Positions 1 through 10,168 of a stretch of DNA of 64,000 nt are shown one piece after another. Position 1 is the stretch's first letter, and each line of letters starts with the position of its first letter. The DNA comes from Melastoma dodecandrum (taxonomy: Eukaryota; Streptophyta; Magnoliopsida; Myrtales; Melastomataceae), in assembly GCA_029817715.1 (NCBI GenBank), contig JARUPY010000373.1, positions 496,001 through 560,000 on the forward strand, written 5' to 3'. The notes below the pieces were generated by a model that saw only the letters and a list, made by a program, of their open reading frames with translations, searched no databases and was not told the DNA's origin. The translations under genes and the position numbers were made by a program.

Positions 1-798
1 CCCTCCAGGTGAAGCAGACGCAGGCGCAGCGCCGCCAGTCGCTGACCTCGCTCGCCGCCTCGGTCGAGGAGAAGCAGCAGTACGTCGGCGACGCCGCCCA
101 TGGCCGAGGCCGACTACGAGGATGCGGCGACGCAGTTCGGCCAGGCCCAGGTCAATCGGGACCGCACCGCGGTCAAGAGCCCCGTCAACGGCTACGTCAC
201 CAACCTGACCTTGCGCGTCGGCGACTACGCCAGCACCAGCACGCCGAACGTCGCGATCGTCGATTCGGACTCGTACTGGATCGACGGCTATTTTGAGGAG
301 ACCAAGCTCGGCCGCATCTGCGTCGGCGACAGGGTCGAGGCGCAGCTGATGGTTTTCGCGCAGCCGGTGATCGGCCGGGTGTCCGGCCTCGGCCGCGGCA
401 TCAGTGTCTCCGACGCGAGCGCCGGAACGCAGGGCCTCCCCAACGTCGATGCCGTCTACGCCTGGGTCCGCCTTGCCCAGCGTGTCCCGGTCCGCGTCGA
501 CATCGTCGACGTACCGAACGGCGTTCCGCTGGTCGGCGGCCTGACGGCGACAGTGCGGGTCCGCTATGCGGGAGAAGCCGACGGCCTGGCCGCCCGCATG
601 GCAGCGGCAGGAAAGGACGTCCTCGCCTTCTTCCATCTCGGCCCGCCGCGCGTGCGCGCCTGCGCCCTGCCCGACAACGCGACGACGGGCCCGATCAGCA
701 CGCTCCCGTTCGACAAGCCCAAGCCGCCGCTTCCGGCGGCCGAGGTCGCGCCGGGGCTCGCGCCGTCGATGGATGCGGCACCGACACGCAAGCCGTGA
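1..798 (+). CDS. HlyD-family membrane fusion protein, 3' part
   Basis: C-terminal part of a periplasmic adaptor (membrane fusion protein) of an HlyD/EmrA/AaeA-type efflux or secretion system; the gene starts outside the window. Seen: a coiled-coil-like stretch (bases 9-95), then the second half of a lipoyl/barrel-sandwich hybrid domain (AVKSPVNGYVTNL, GDYAS) and a beta-barrel with the family's DSDSYWIDGYFEETKL. The reading frame changes near base 100, so the coiled coil and the barrel are in different frames; the likely cause is a single-base indel. The Pro-rich C-terminal tail (about 40 residues) carries no known domain. The partner transporter is not in the window, so the substrate is unknown. 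The family call is secure, the role inferred. Confidence 0.8.
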
Positions 799-817
799 CG
801 GCGTGGCCGACCGCACA

Positions 818-1977
818 TCAGTCGGCGGACGCCTGACGAAGCGTGATCCGGGTCAGTTCGGACGGACGCCCGAGCCGCAGCGCGAAGCCCGGCCACAGCG
901 CGGTGCCGTTGTTGACGTAGAGCCTCATGCCGTCGACGGCGTAGAGCCCCGACACGAAGCCGGCATTGGCGCGCGCGGCCAGCCGGTCGATCCCGCGGAT
1001 CAGGCCGCCATGCGTGTGCCCGGATAGCTGCAGGGCGACTCCGAGTTCGGCGGCACGATGCGCCTCGCCCGGCTGATGGTTCAGCAGATGACGGGGACGC
1101 CTGCGGGCACGCCGCCGATGGTTGCCTCGAGGTCCGGCACATCGTGGCGCCGGCGCACCGACCGATCGCTGACGCCGACGAATGTCAGCTGGCCGCCGTC
1201 GCGTTCGAGCACGAGGTGGCGGTTCTCAAGCGACGCCAGCCCCAGCGCGGCGTAATGCGCCATCCACGCCTGGTAGCCGAAGATGGCCTCGTGATTGCCC
1301 GAGATCACGTAGACGCCGTCGGTCGCCCGCAGGTCTCGCAGCGGCGCCACGTCGGCGCGTCGCGCGTCGATCGTGCCGTCGACCAGGTCGCCGGTGATCG
1401 CGATCAGGTCGACGCCGAGCGCGTTCGACCGCGCGACGACCGCCCGCGCCCACCACGCCGGGAACAGCCGGCTGATGTGGAGATCGGTCAGCTGCAGGAT
1501 CGTGTAGCCGTCGAAGCTGGGCGACAGCCCGCGCAGGCCGATCTCGATGTCCTTCAGCGGCGGCACCCGCGTGGCCTGGCGGACGCCGATCGCAGCCGCC
1601 GCGGCGGCGATAGCCGCCATCGCATAGCGCACGCCGTCCGGCACGCTCACGCCGCCGCCGCGGACGAGCATGGCCGCCAGCAGCCCGCCGTCGAGCAGGA
1701 TCTGCAGCAGCGCCAGGAACAGGATCGTGCCGAGCGCCCAGTTGAACAGCAGCACCAGGGCGCGGGGAAATTCCGGCGAGAACACCGAGCCCGACGAGAG
1801 CCGGCACCATTGATGGTATTGCGACGCGACCAGGACGACGACGGCTGCCGCGATCTTCGCCGGGAGCGGCAACTGCAGCGGCCAGATGAACCGGCCCATG
1901 ATCACCAGATAGGTGAGGCCGAGGATGAGAAGGCGAATGGGGTCTCTCCGGATTGGCGTGCCTACGGCCGGGCGCAA
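818..1977 (-). CDS. Membrane-anchored calcineurin-like metallophosphoesterase
   Basis: About 385 residues: an N-terminal region with about four hydrophobic membrane segments (residues 15-150), then a calcineurin-like phosphoesterase domain. Metal-binding motifs are all present: LTDLH, ITGDLVDG, SGNHE (residue about 235) and, after a frame change near base 1085, HQP and SGHTHGG. The frame change creates a premature stop (VPVIC-stop) exactly where the family continues with hydrophobic residues and then NHQP; restoring phase gives a full C-terminus ending at the stop at 818. The architecture matches the YkuE/YaeI-like group, in which some members act on lipid or nucleotide phosphoesters; the substrate here is unknown. 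It reads toward the HlyD gene, convergent to it. The break is probably a sequencing indel, not real decay. Confidence 0.85.
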
Positions 1978-2004
1978 GGCGGGTCCACAAGTCCGACGAG
2001 TGGA

Positions 2005-2636
2005 TCAGGTCATGTCCGACGCAAGCACATAGTGTGTGCCGGCGCGCGCTGTCAGGCCGGCATCGAGCATCACCTGCGCGATCTTGCGCGCCGGGTTGAT
2101 CCGCCACCCCCGCGGCAGGATGGGATGCAGGGTCTCGAGAAGGCGCACGCCGACCTGCTCGGCGAAGCGCGGATGGTCCCGGTTCCCGCCGATCAATCCC
2201 GGCTGCACGATCGTGAGGGATCGATAGGCGAGTGCGGCGATGTCGCGCTCGACGTCGCCCTTGACGCGCATGTAGAAGAGACGTGAGGCCGAGCTGGCAC
2301 CCTTGGCCGAGTTCAGCACGAAGGTTTGGGTCCCATACTTCCTTGCAAGAGTGGCCACGGCGAGCTGGTAGCCATGGTCGACCTTTCGAAAGGCTTCCTT
2401 GGAGCCCGCGGCCCGCATGGTCGTCCCGAGGGCGCAGATGACCGCATCGGCGGCCCACCAACCGGCGTCCGCGGGCATGCGATCGAAGTCCACGACGGGT
2501 GCCAGCAGCTTGGGATGGGACGGCAACGGCCGGCGCACCGGAGCGATCACCGCCTCGACGCGACCATCGCCGAGCGCGAGATTGAGGACGTTTGCCCTCC
2601 GACGAGGCCTGTCGCACCGAAAAGGAGCAGCTTCAT
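2005..2636 (-). CDS. NAD(P)-binding Rossmann-fold oxidoreductase (NmrA/HTATIP2-like)
   Basis: About 210 residues. The N-terminus reads MKLLLFGATGLVGG, a glycine-rich dinucleotide-binding loop (GxxGxxG) of the extended/atypical short-chain family. The body carries VICALGTTMRAAGSKEAFRKVD and a later RSLTIVQPGLIGG, both typical of the HTATIP2/YbjT-like NAD(P)-binding proteins. The frame changes near 2590, between the start and the main part, apparently by doubled G and A bases. The start is the ATG at 2636, chosen because it immediately precedes the Rossmann motif. Such proteins bind NADPH and are often redox sensors or oxidoreductases without known substrate. It lies just upstream of the metallophosphoesterase on the same strand. 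Confidence 0.75.
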
Positions 2637-2672
2637 CGCGTCTTCGTCATGTGCTCGCTTGCCTCCGCGCCG

Positions 2673-2734
2673 TCATTGACACGAAATGCGTGATGGGTTG
2701 CTCTGGAGCTGTGCCATCCCGGATCGGGAGGGCG
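2673..2734 (+). repeat. Dispersed intergenic repeat, copy 1 (62 bp)
   Basis: A 62-base stretch starting TCATTGACACGAAA and ending CGGGAGGGCG that is repeated, with about ten differences counted by eye, at 5981-6042. The second copy forms one arm of a long palindrome. The copy here has only one arm. It sits in the gap between two divergently oriented genes. Function unknown; it resembles a non-coding REP-like element. Confidence 0.7.
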
Positions 2735-2802
2735 CATGCGCCTCCTCGGAGCGAACGCCGTAAGCGCGGTCGGTGAGTTGCGCGGGGTAGGGTTTGGGCT
2801 CG

Positions 2803-3231
2803 ATGCTCATCGATGTCGTCATAAGATCGAGCGCGGAAGAGCCCCGGCATCTGTCGTTGGATTCGTCGCAGTTGAACCCCAAGGGCCTCTCCGGCGCGGC
2901 GACATTGGTCGACGTCCTCGCGCTGACCGGGAGCATCACGCGGGGGTCCGTCGTCACCGGGCGCGTCCAGACCTTGACGGGAAAGATCGAGCCGGAGGCC
3001 GGGCGCGCGCAGGTGCGGATCGTCGGCGACGGCGACGAGCCGCTGGCGTCGATCGAGACGTCCCGCCTCGGCGCGGGCTCCGGTTCACTCGGCATGGTCC
3101 CTGACCTTGGGCGGTCCGATGAGCGATCCGATCATCGACGAAGCCTGCGGCCTCGGCCTTCATATCGGCGCCGCGATCCTCGCCAGGCCATGACCGCGTC
3201 TAGACCGGCAGGACGACCACCTTCGTCTTGA
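2803..3231 (+). CDS. Hypothetical protein, weak
   Basis: Open frame of 142 codons with high third-position GC over residues 10-100 (MLIDVVIRSS..., then a stretch rich in Gly, Thr and Val with RVQTLTGKIEPEAG), which suggests real coding. The last 40 residues look like noise (Arg-rich) and run over the 3' end of the convergent YkuD gene. A short alternative frame from 3119 ends at a TGA at 3187-3189 (MSDPIIDEACGLGLHIGA...), so the true C-terminus may lie there after an indel near 3105. No domain recognised. A TTG three codons upstream (2794) is another possible start. No clear ribosome binding site. Confidence 0.35.
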   Translation: MLIDVVIRSSAEEPRHLSLDSSQLNPKGLSGAATLVDVLALTGSITRGSVVTGRVQTLTGKIEPEAGRAQVRIVGDGDEPLASIETSRLGAGSGSLGMVPDLGRSDERSDHRRSLRPRPSYRRRDPRQAMTASRPAGRPPSS

Positions 3232-3901
3232 CCGGCGTTCGCGAATAGAGGTCGATCATGTCCTGGCTCAAGAGGCCGGTGCAGCCGCTGGTGATGCTTG
3301 TCCCGATCGTCTCAGGGTCGCTCGTGCTGTAGATCGTAAACTGCGTATAGATACCGTTGCGATACAGATACAGCACGCGGGCGCCGAGCGGGTTGTCCAA
3401 GCCCGCCGGCATGCCGCCAGCGTATTTGGCTGCCTCCGGCCGGCGCGCGATCATCTCTCTGGGCGGTGTCCAGATCGGCCATTCCGCCTTGCGCCCGACG
3501 TAGGCGTCACCGCTCCACGCGAAGCCGGCGCGGCTGACGTTGGCGCCGTAGCGCGTGGCCTTTCCGTCGCCTTCGATGCGATAGAGGTAGTAATGGGCGG
3601 GGTCGACGATGATCGTTCCCGCCGCTTCCTTGCTGTCGTAGGCGACCGTCGCGCGATAGTATCGCGGGTCGATCTTGCGCACGTCGACCGCCGGGATGGC
3701 GAAGCGCTCGCCCGGCACGGGCCCGTAGAGCTTCGCCGCCTCGGCGATGCGCGGGTCCTCGGGCTCCACGCAACCGGCCAATGTCAGCGTGCCCAGACCA
3801 ATGGCGCCGATCAGGAACGACCGGCGGTCGGGATGGCGCGGCCGAAGCCCGCGCAGCGCGCCGGTCTCTCCGGCATCGGCATTCCCACCATCGATACGCA
3901 T
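3200..3901 (-). CDS. Divergent L,D-transpeptidase-like (YkuD) lipoprotein with Tat-type signal
   Basis: About 233 residues. The N-terminus contains DRRSFLIGAIGLG followed by LTLAGC, i.e. a twin-arginine-like signal with a lipobox cysteine, so the protein is probably exported folded and anchored as a lipoprotein. The rest aligns with the small YkuD proteins at 61129 and 61934: AGTIIVD, YYLYRIEGDG, YGANVSRAGFAWSG, AEWPIWTPPREMI and NPLGARVLYLY are all present. The catalytic block is altered: where the others have RIHGTNEP...SSGCIRMM, this one has TIYSTSDP...TSGCTGLL, so the cysteine is kept but the conserved His and Arg are lost. It may not catalyse peptidoglycan cross-linking. Start at the ATG at 3901; a longer non-ATG start is possible. 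Confidence 0.8.
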   Translation of the reverse strand: MRIDGGNADAGETGALRGLRPRHPDRRSFLIGAIGLGTLTLAGCVEPEDPRIAEAAKLYGPVPGERFAIPAVDVRKIDPRYYRATVAYDSKEAAGTIIVDPAHYYLYRIEGDGKATRYGANVSRAGFAWSGDAYVGRKAEWPIWTPPREMIARRPEAAKYAGGMPAGLDNPLGARVLYLYRNGIYTQFTIYSTSDPETIGTSITSGCTGLLSQDMIDLYSRTPVKTKVVVLPV

Positions 3902-4069
3902 GGCACAATCCCCGTGTACTCGTTGCCGAGGCAAAGCGACGTCGAAAACACTGTCGCGGTCTCGTTCGCGGCGGCCGCGACGAGAAAGGCAGATTGCGGC
4001 ATCAGTCTGGTGGAAAAGCGCCGCCGTCCAGCGGCCGTCTCTGTGTGGCCGAAGGGCGACAGGTGCCGA

Positions 4070-5696
<1,627 letters not shown>

Positions 5697-5740
5697 TCAT
5701 TGGCACGACTCTCCGTGCGGCAAAAGGTGGACCACCGGCG

Positions 5741-5843
5741 CCGTCCTTGCGAGCGCAGCGAAGCAATCCAGGGCCGCCGGGCGAACCCTCGGGACAGCGC
5801 CCTGCCGCCCCTGGATTGCTTCGCCTCCGGCTCGCAATGACGG
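5741..5843. repeat. Large imperfect palindrome around AAGCAATCCAGG
   Basis: Left arm TTGCGAGCGCAGCGAAGCAATCCAGG (5745-5770 region, read in two pieces) is mirrored by CCTGGATTGCTTCG...GCTCGCAATGACGG at 5809-5843. The hairpin would have a stem of about 30 bases around a GC-rich loop of about 35. Repeats built on GCAATCCAGG/CCTGGATTGC and TCGCAATGACG are abundant between genes of Bradyrhizobium-like and other alphaproteobacteria. No coding potential was seen. It lies between mdlC (reading away) and the island gene. Confidence 0.75.
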
Positions 5844-5920
5844 GCCCGGATAACCTCCGCAAGCGCCCCGCCGTCCGCCTGCGAAGGCGGAGCGAGCCTT
5901 TGATGGAACGGCCGACCCGA

Positions 5921-6042
5921 ACCCATCCGGCTTTTCGTGTCAATGACGGCGCGAAGCGCCGCCGGCTCCGCCGGTCATGATCATTGACACGAAAAGCCGG
6001 ATGGGTTGCCCTGAAGCCGTGCCATCCAAGGGCGGGAGGGCG
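5921..6042. repeat. 26-bp perfect inverted repeat plus tail; repeat copy 2
   Basis: The arms ACCCATCCGGCTTTTCGTGT... (5921-5946) and its exact 26-base reverse complement (5981-6006) flank a 34-base loop that itself holds small GC hairpins. The right arm and the following 36 bases match the single copy at 2673-2734. It is immediately upstream of the AT-rich island, so it could mark an insertion boundary, act as a bidirectional terminator, or simply be a mobile REP-like unit. Confidence 0.8.
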
Positions 6043-6103
6043 AGGCGCGCCTACTGCTAATGGCTTATTCACGAGCCCATCAGTTTCTCCGGTGGTTTGA
6101 CGG

Positions 6104-8585
6104 ATGCGTTTTACAGGTTCTGTTCACTTACGACCGGTTCGAATTGGCTTCCTGGTCCCACCTGATGATCTTGCAGTCATAAGCCGCGTCGCACGACTAT
6201 CGGCCTGTCTCTGGGGTGGAAGGTACAATCCAATCATCCCATTTTTCGAAAGCGGCGGCAGCCGTTGGTTGTTGCCCTACCGCGACGCCGAGGGCATCAA
6301 CGTGGCCCGCGGCTACGTTGATTTTTTCGAGCCCGATGTCCTCGTTGAGACCCTGCCTGGCATGGCCAGGAAATTAGGGTGGGAGGACTCTAGACCTCAC
6401 GGCTTTATCGGGCTGCCGCGTGTTGTCTCACTTGACCATATCTATAAGCAAAATCATCGAGGCGCGATCGAATTTACAGTAGGTGTCGACATTTTTGAGG
6501 TGATGCTTCAACTGTATGATAGAGAATATAAATATGAGCAGCGCCACAAGCGTCCTTTCGTCAATATTTCTGAAGCAAAAGGAGATGCATTTTTCGATCT
6601 CGTGTGCGGACGATATCCAGCGAATGCGCACCTAGACTTCACACGTCGCGCCTACGACGATATTTTTTCGCCGATGCCGCTACCTGCCGACGCGACTACA
6701 GCTCTTCGACATTTTAAGGAAGGCCTGTTTGGTCCGCTTTGGATTACTGCTCATGAGCTTCAGGAAAGCCTCATTCGAAGCCATCGAGACCAAACTTTCT
6801 ACGTATTCGACCCTACTGACCCTGGCGATTGCAATCGATTACTGGAACTTTCGCTTAATTGAGCGCAGGGCAACTCCAGTCAACGTGAATTGGTTCAACG
6901 AATATGTTACCGTTATGCGCGAGCGCATCGAAAACGCCCACCGTCCGATACCCGGAAACCCCTTTGGAACCAAATTCCATAGCACTGTGTGTTTCGCATC
7001 TTCGATATCAGAAGAAAGGCGGGTGGCGCTCGCGAGGCAGCATCTGGCAGATTTACCTAACCTCGCTGTTTTGTCGGAGCGCAGCCCGATCCTGTGGGAT
7101 CGACAGGGCGCGGACACCAACGTCGCGAAAGGAAAGTGCTGGCCGTTGGGAAATCAGTCTCGTTCGACGAAGAAGCTAAGCCCGGCGGCGCGGTCAAAAT
7201 CCCGGCGCCGTCCCCTACCTTTCTGCATCACTCAAGGCGATACACAAAGGGGAGGTGATTAACGTCGTCATGCCCACCTCCCCCTACGACGATTACACTA
7301 CAGCAATCGTCTACCCCTCCAACCTCTGTCACCGATTTATCCCAGACTCGCGAGAGGCGAGCGTTTTCGGGTTAGTCGCGAGGGCTGGATTTTGCAGCTT
7401 GAGCACGACATCGGATATTCGCTGTTGTACCTTCAGAATGGTCGCGACGCGATCATCGGATGGCTCAAGCTGCAAAGGCTTGAAGCGAAACCCTCTGAGG
7501 CCGGACAGATCGCAACGCAGGTCATTGTTTCAGCGGGAGGACTTTTAGCTTCTGGCATGTTTGCCGATCGAGCGACCCTCAATTTGCTCGGCGAAATGGC
7601 CGAGAGCCACATGGAAATTAGGCGCGGCGGCAAGCGGGTGGCAAAAGCCATTCCTGACAGGTCCAAGCATGTGAACACAGTACGTCAGCACTTCTCCGAA
7701 AGAGAGAAGCGCTCTTTTGGTTACTGGAATCGCCTTGACTACTTCCTTGAGCGCTCCGTTTTTCGTGCAGGCCTTCGAGTGCAGTGTCCGGTATGCGGCT
7801 ACCAGATTTGGTTGGATTTGGACGCCATTAGCTATCGCCCAAACTGCACGCGCTGCCTCAACGAATTCGCTTTTTTCGCAGTCGCCCGAAGAACTCGATC
7901 ATGTGGATTGGTTTTATCGAGTGGTGGGTCCATTTGCGGCCCCGGACTTCGCTCGTGGAGGATACGCGGTTGCACTCACCCTGCGATGTCTTGCTGAGCC
8001 CCAGCACGTTGAGATGACTTGGTCTACAGGACTAGAACTGGAAACGCTTAATTGTGAGGTTGATCTCATGGCGTGGCATCGCGGTAGCCGCGTTCTGAAT
8101 GATGAGCAAGATGAGCCGCAACTCATTATAGGAGAGGCAAAAAGCTTCGGGCGCAACGCCATCACCAGTGAGTCGACTACGAACCTTAAGAAGGTCGCCG
8201 AACAATTTCCTGGCGCCTTTATGGTAGTATCTTCGCTTCGTGACATTGGTGATTATTCAGTCGAAGAGATCTACCGGTTGCAAGAAATTGCCAAATGGGG
8301 TCGTTCCAGCCTGCACGAGGGATCGCCTCGAAATCCGCTGATTGTCCTCACCGCAACTGAGCTCTTCGCCCGATACGGAATTTTCCAGGCCTGGGAAGAT
8401 AAGAACCCAAACGAAGAGGTGCACCCATTCGTTGATCCAACGGATTTAAAGGCATTGGCCGAATTGACGCAACAGCGCTACTCGGCTTGCTGCCGTATTG
8501 GGAGGATCAGACGCAGCAACAAGCTCTTCTCGTACAACGCCAGAAGTTGGTAGGTTTAGTGCGTGCTCGAGGAAAACAGGGCTGA
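6104..8585 (+). CDS. Large zinc-ribbon and PD-(D/E)XK nuclease-like protein, putative defence gene
   Basis: Reads as one protein of about 825 residues once five or six frame changes (near 6835, 7125, 7245, 7362, 7865, 8482) are allowed. N-terminal part (to about residue 240) holds VRIGFLVPPDDL and LWGGRYNPIIPFF. Then a middle region (WFNEYVTVMRERIE, later LEHDIGYSLLYLQNGRDAI). A zinc ribbon follows, CPVCG with NCTRC (7787-7860). After it WFYRVVGPFAAPDFARGGYA and a nuclease-like core, CEVDLMAW with LIIGEAKSFG about 30 residues later, fitting the D...ExK signature of restriction-endonuclease-like folds. The C-terminus ends LVRARGKQG at 8585. I do not recognise a named family. GC content is clearly lower than the flanks, indicating transfer. 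The stop at 7256 could instead split it into two genes. Confidence 0.6.
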
Positions 8586-8720
8586 TGGAAAACATTCCCC
8601 TACGCCGGGGCGCTCCATGCCGTCATCGACTCGAAGCCGGATGATTTTTGTCAGCCATGATATCCCCACGAGTAAGCCCAATTCAACGTTTGATAAGATA
8701 GCGTCCCCGATTACCCCAAC

Positions 8721-9538
8721 TCACTTGCCGTCAGTGATCCCATTTAGCATGTGACGGATAAAGACGCTCGGGAAAATGGCAAAGCGGTCCTCACGCGCAT
8801 CAGTCACGATACCTTCGAAGCGAAGATGACGCTCCTTTCGCCAGTCGTGGACTATGGAAAAGACCGGCGAGCCGCTCAAACCGTCGGGATCGATGCTGAG
8901 ACGCGTGGATTGGTCGTGCTTAACAAAGATCATGCGGTGTTCGGTTGTCCATAAGCCTTGCAGGCGCCTCTTGGAGGTCCTGTCGTATCCAGCGCGCTGT
9001 GAACTCGGAAAGCTGCATGGGGTCATCTGGGTTAATTTCGATCCGCATTGAGTCGCTCGGATATCCAATCACGAATGAGTAATCTGCCGTTACGTTTTCT
9101 GAGTCCGACCAATATATCTGCGACAAATTGAGATGTAGCGGCCGAATACCGCTGGAAACTCTGCTGTAATCAAAGAGCGCCAAGTCACGGAGAGAACCGT
9201 AGTTTTGTTTCCTCGATCCGAGGAAAATGGACTGACGACGGTGGGATAGCGAGCCGTTTTCCGTCGCGTTCTACCACTACGACAAAAGACTCAGGGGTTG
9301 GTGCGCCACGGCGCTCATCCACTTGGTGGGCGGTCGCCAGGGCAAAATCCCAACCGCAATATCGTGCCATTAGCGCCGTCCCAAAAGTTCGCAGTTCAAA
9401 AACCGTGTCGCCCGTAGAAAATAGCGCCGGCCGCACAAAACGCTGCATGAGGTCCGGAGTGCTTTTGAAGGGAAGAAAGGTGCCGTTGACTTGCACGCTC
9501 ATTGCCGTCTGAGCCACAGTCCAGGACGCAATAGGCAT
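8721..9538 (-). CDS. Trypsin-like serine protease
   Basis: About 270 residues with the full chymotrypsin-fold triad in order: His in FALATAHQVD (residue about 70), Asp in RDLALFDYS (about 118) and Ser in DPDGLSGSPVFS (about 225). The C-terminal strand FEGIVTDAREDRFAIFPS is typical of bacterial stand-alone trypsin-like proteins. No signal peptide is visible, so it is probably cytoplasmic. Frame changes occur near 9188 (extra C) and about 8950. Start is the ATG at 9538; the upstream frame is open for only about 20 codons and has no other start. It converges on the nuclease-like gene, with 135 bases between the stops, and shares its low GC, so both probably arrived together. The target is unknown. 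Confidence 0.7.
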
Positions 9539-10168
9539 GTCTTCGCCTGTTCGAGATGAATGTCGCTGGACAACGCCTTCGCTTGGCGTTCGGCGCGCTC
9601 AAAAGTGTTAGGCCGCCACCCGCGACTTCTGCCCCATCTCCCGGAGTGTCAAATTTCGGCAATGTCGCCGTTCGCCCACACGAAAACACCCATGTCAGCG
9701 AACGCGTCATTGGCACACCCCGGTGTCGTCCTCCATCGACTTTGGCAAACCTGAAAGTCACCGTTCGTCGACATTGGCAAGGCCCGGTGTCAGGGCTCGT
9801 CGACCTGCGTGGGTGCCCCCCGAGCCGCCAGGCCCGGGGCTGGACAACGCCCTACAATTCGGCTAAATTACCGAAACGTCGCCCAAGCCGCAAGCCACCA
9901 GCCCAACCGACCCCGCTGTTTGACACGTGAGCCCCCTACCCTCCGCCACAGCCCGGCGCCCATCCCCCACACGCGTGCCTTGCCGCCCCGCCTCCCCCTT
10001 GCTACATGCACGCCTCGCACGTAGCCCCCGCCCGCCGTCCTTGCGCCGGCCCGCGTCCCATTTCGATGCGGTGGCTTTCCCCCTCGGGGAGGCACCGGCG
10101 GACCGGGGCTCATCCGCAACCACGAACCGCCGGCGTCGGGGCCCGAACGGGCCCGTCCAGGAGAATGA
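9539..10168. other. Intergenic region between the island and rpsA
   Basis: 630 bases with no convincing gene. The first 200 bases are divergent-promoter space for the protease gene. Two direct-repeat-like segments, CATTGGCACACCCCGGTGTC (9708-9727) and CATTGGCAAGGCCCGGTGTC (9772-9791), lie 64 bases apart and could be operator or protein-binding sites. From 9900 the sequence becomes very C-rich and is the leader of rpsA; a CAGGAG ribosome binding site (10158-10163) precedes the ATG. The composition jump near 9800 marks the right edge of the AT-rich island. Confidence 0.5.

Noticed and set aside
5741..6042. Clustered palindromic repeats that might suggest a CRISPR array
   Set aside because: Only two different palindromes, no regular spacers and no cas genes.
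6104..7258. Treating the first part of the island as a separate gene ending at the TGA at 7256
   Set aside because: The text continues smoothly in the adjacent frame and the rest lacks a good start, so one long gene is more likely, though not proven.
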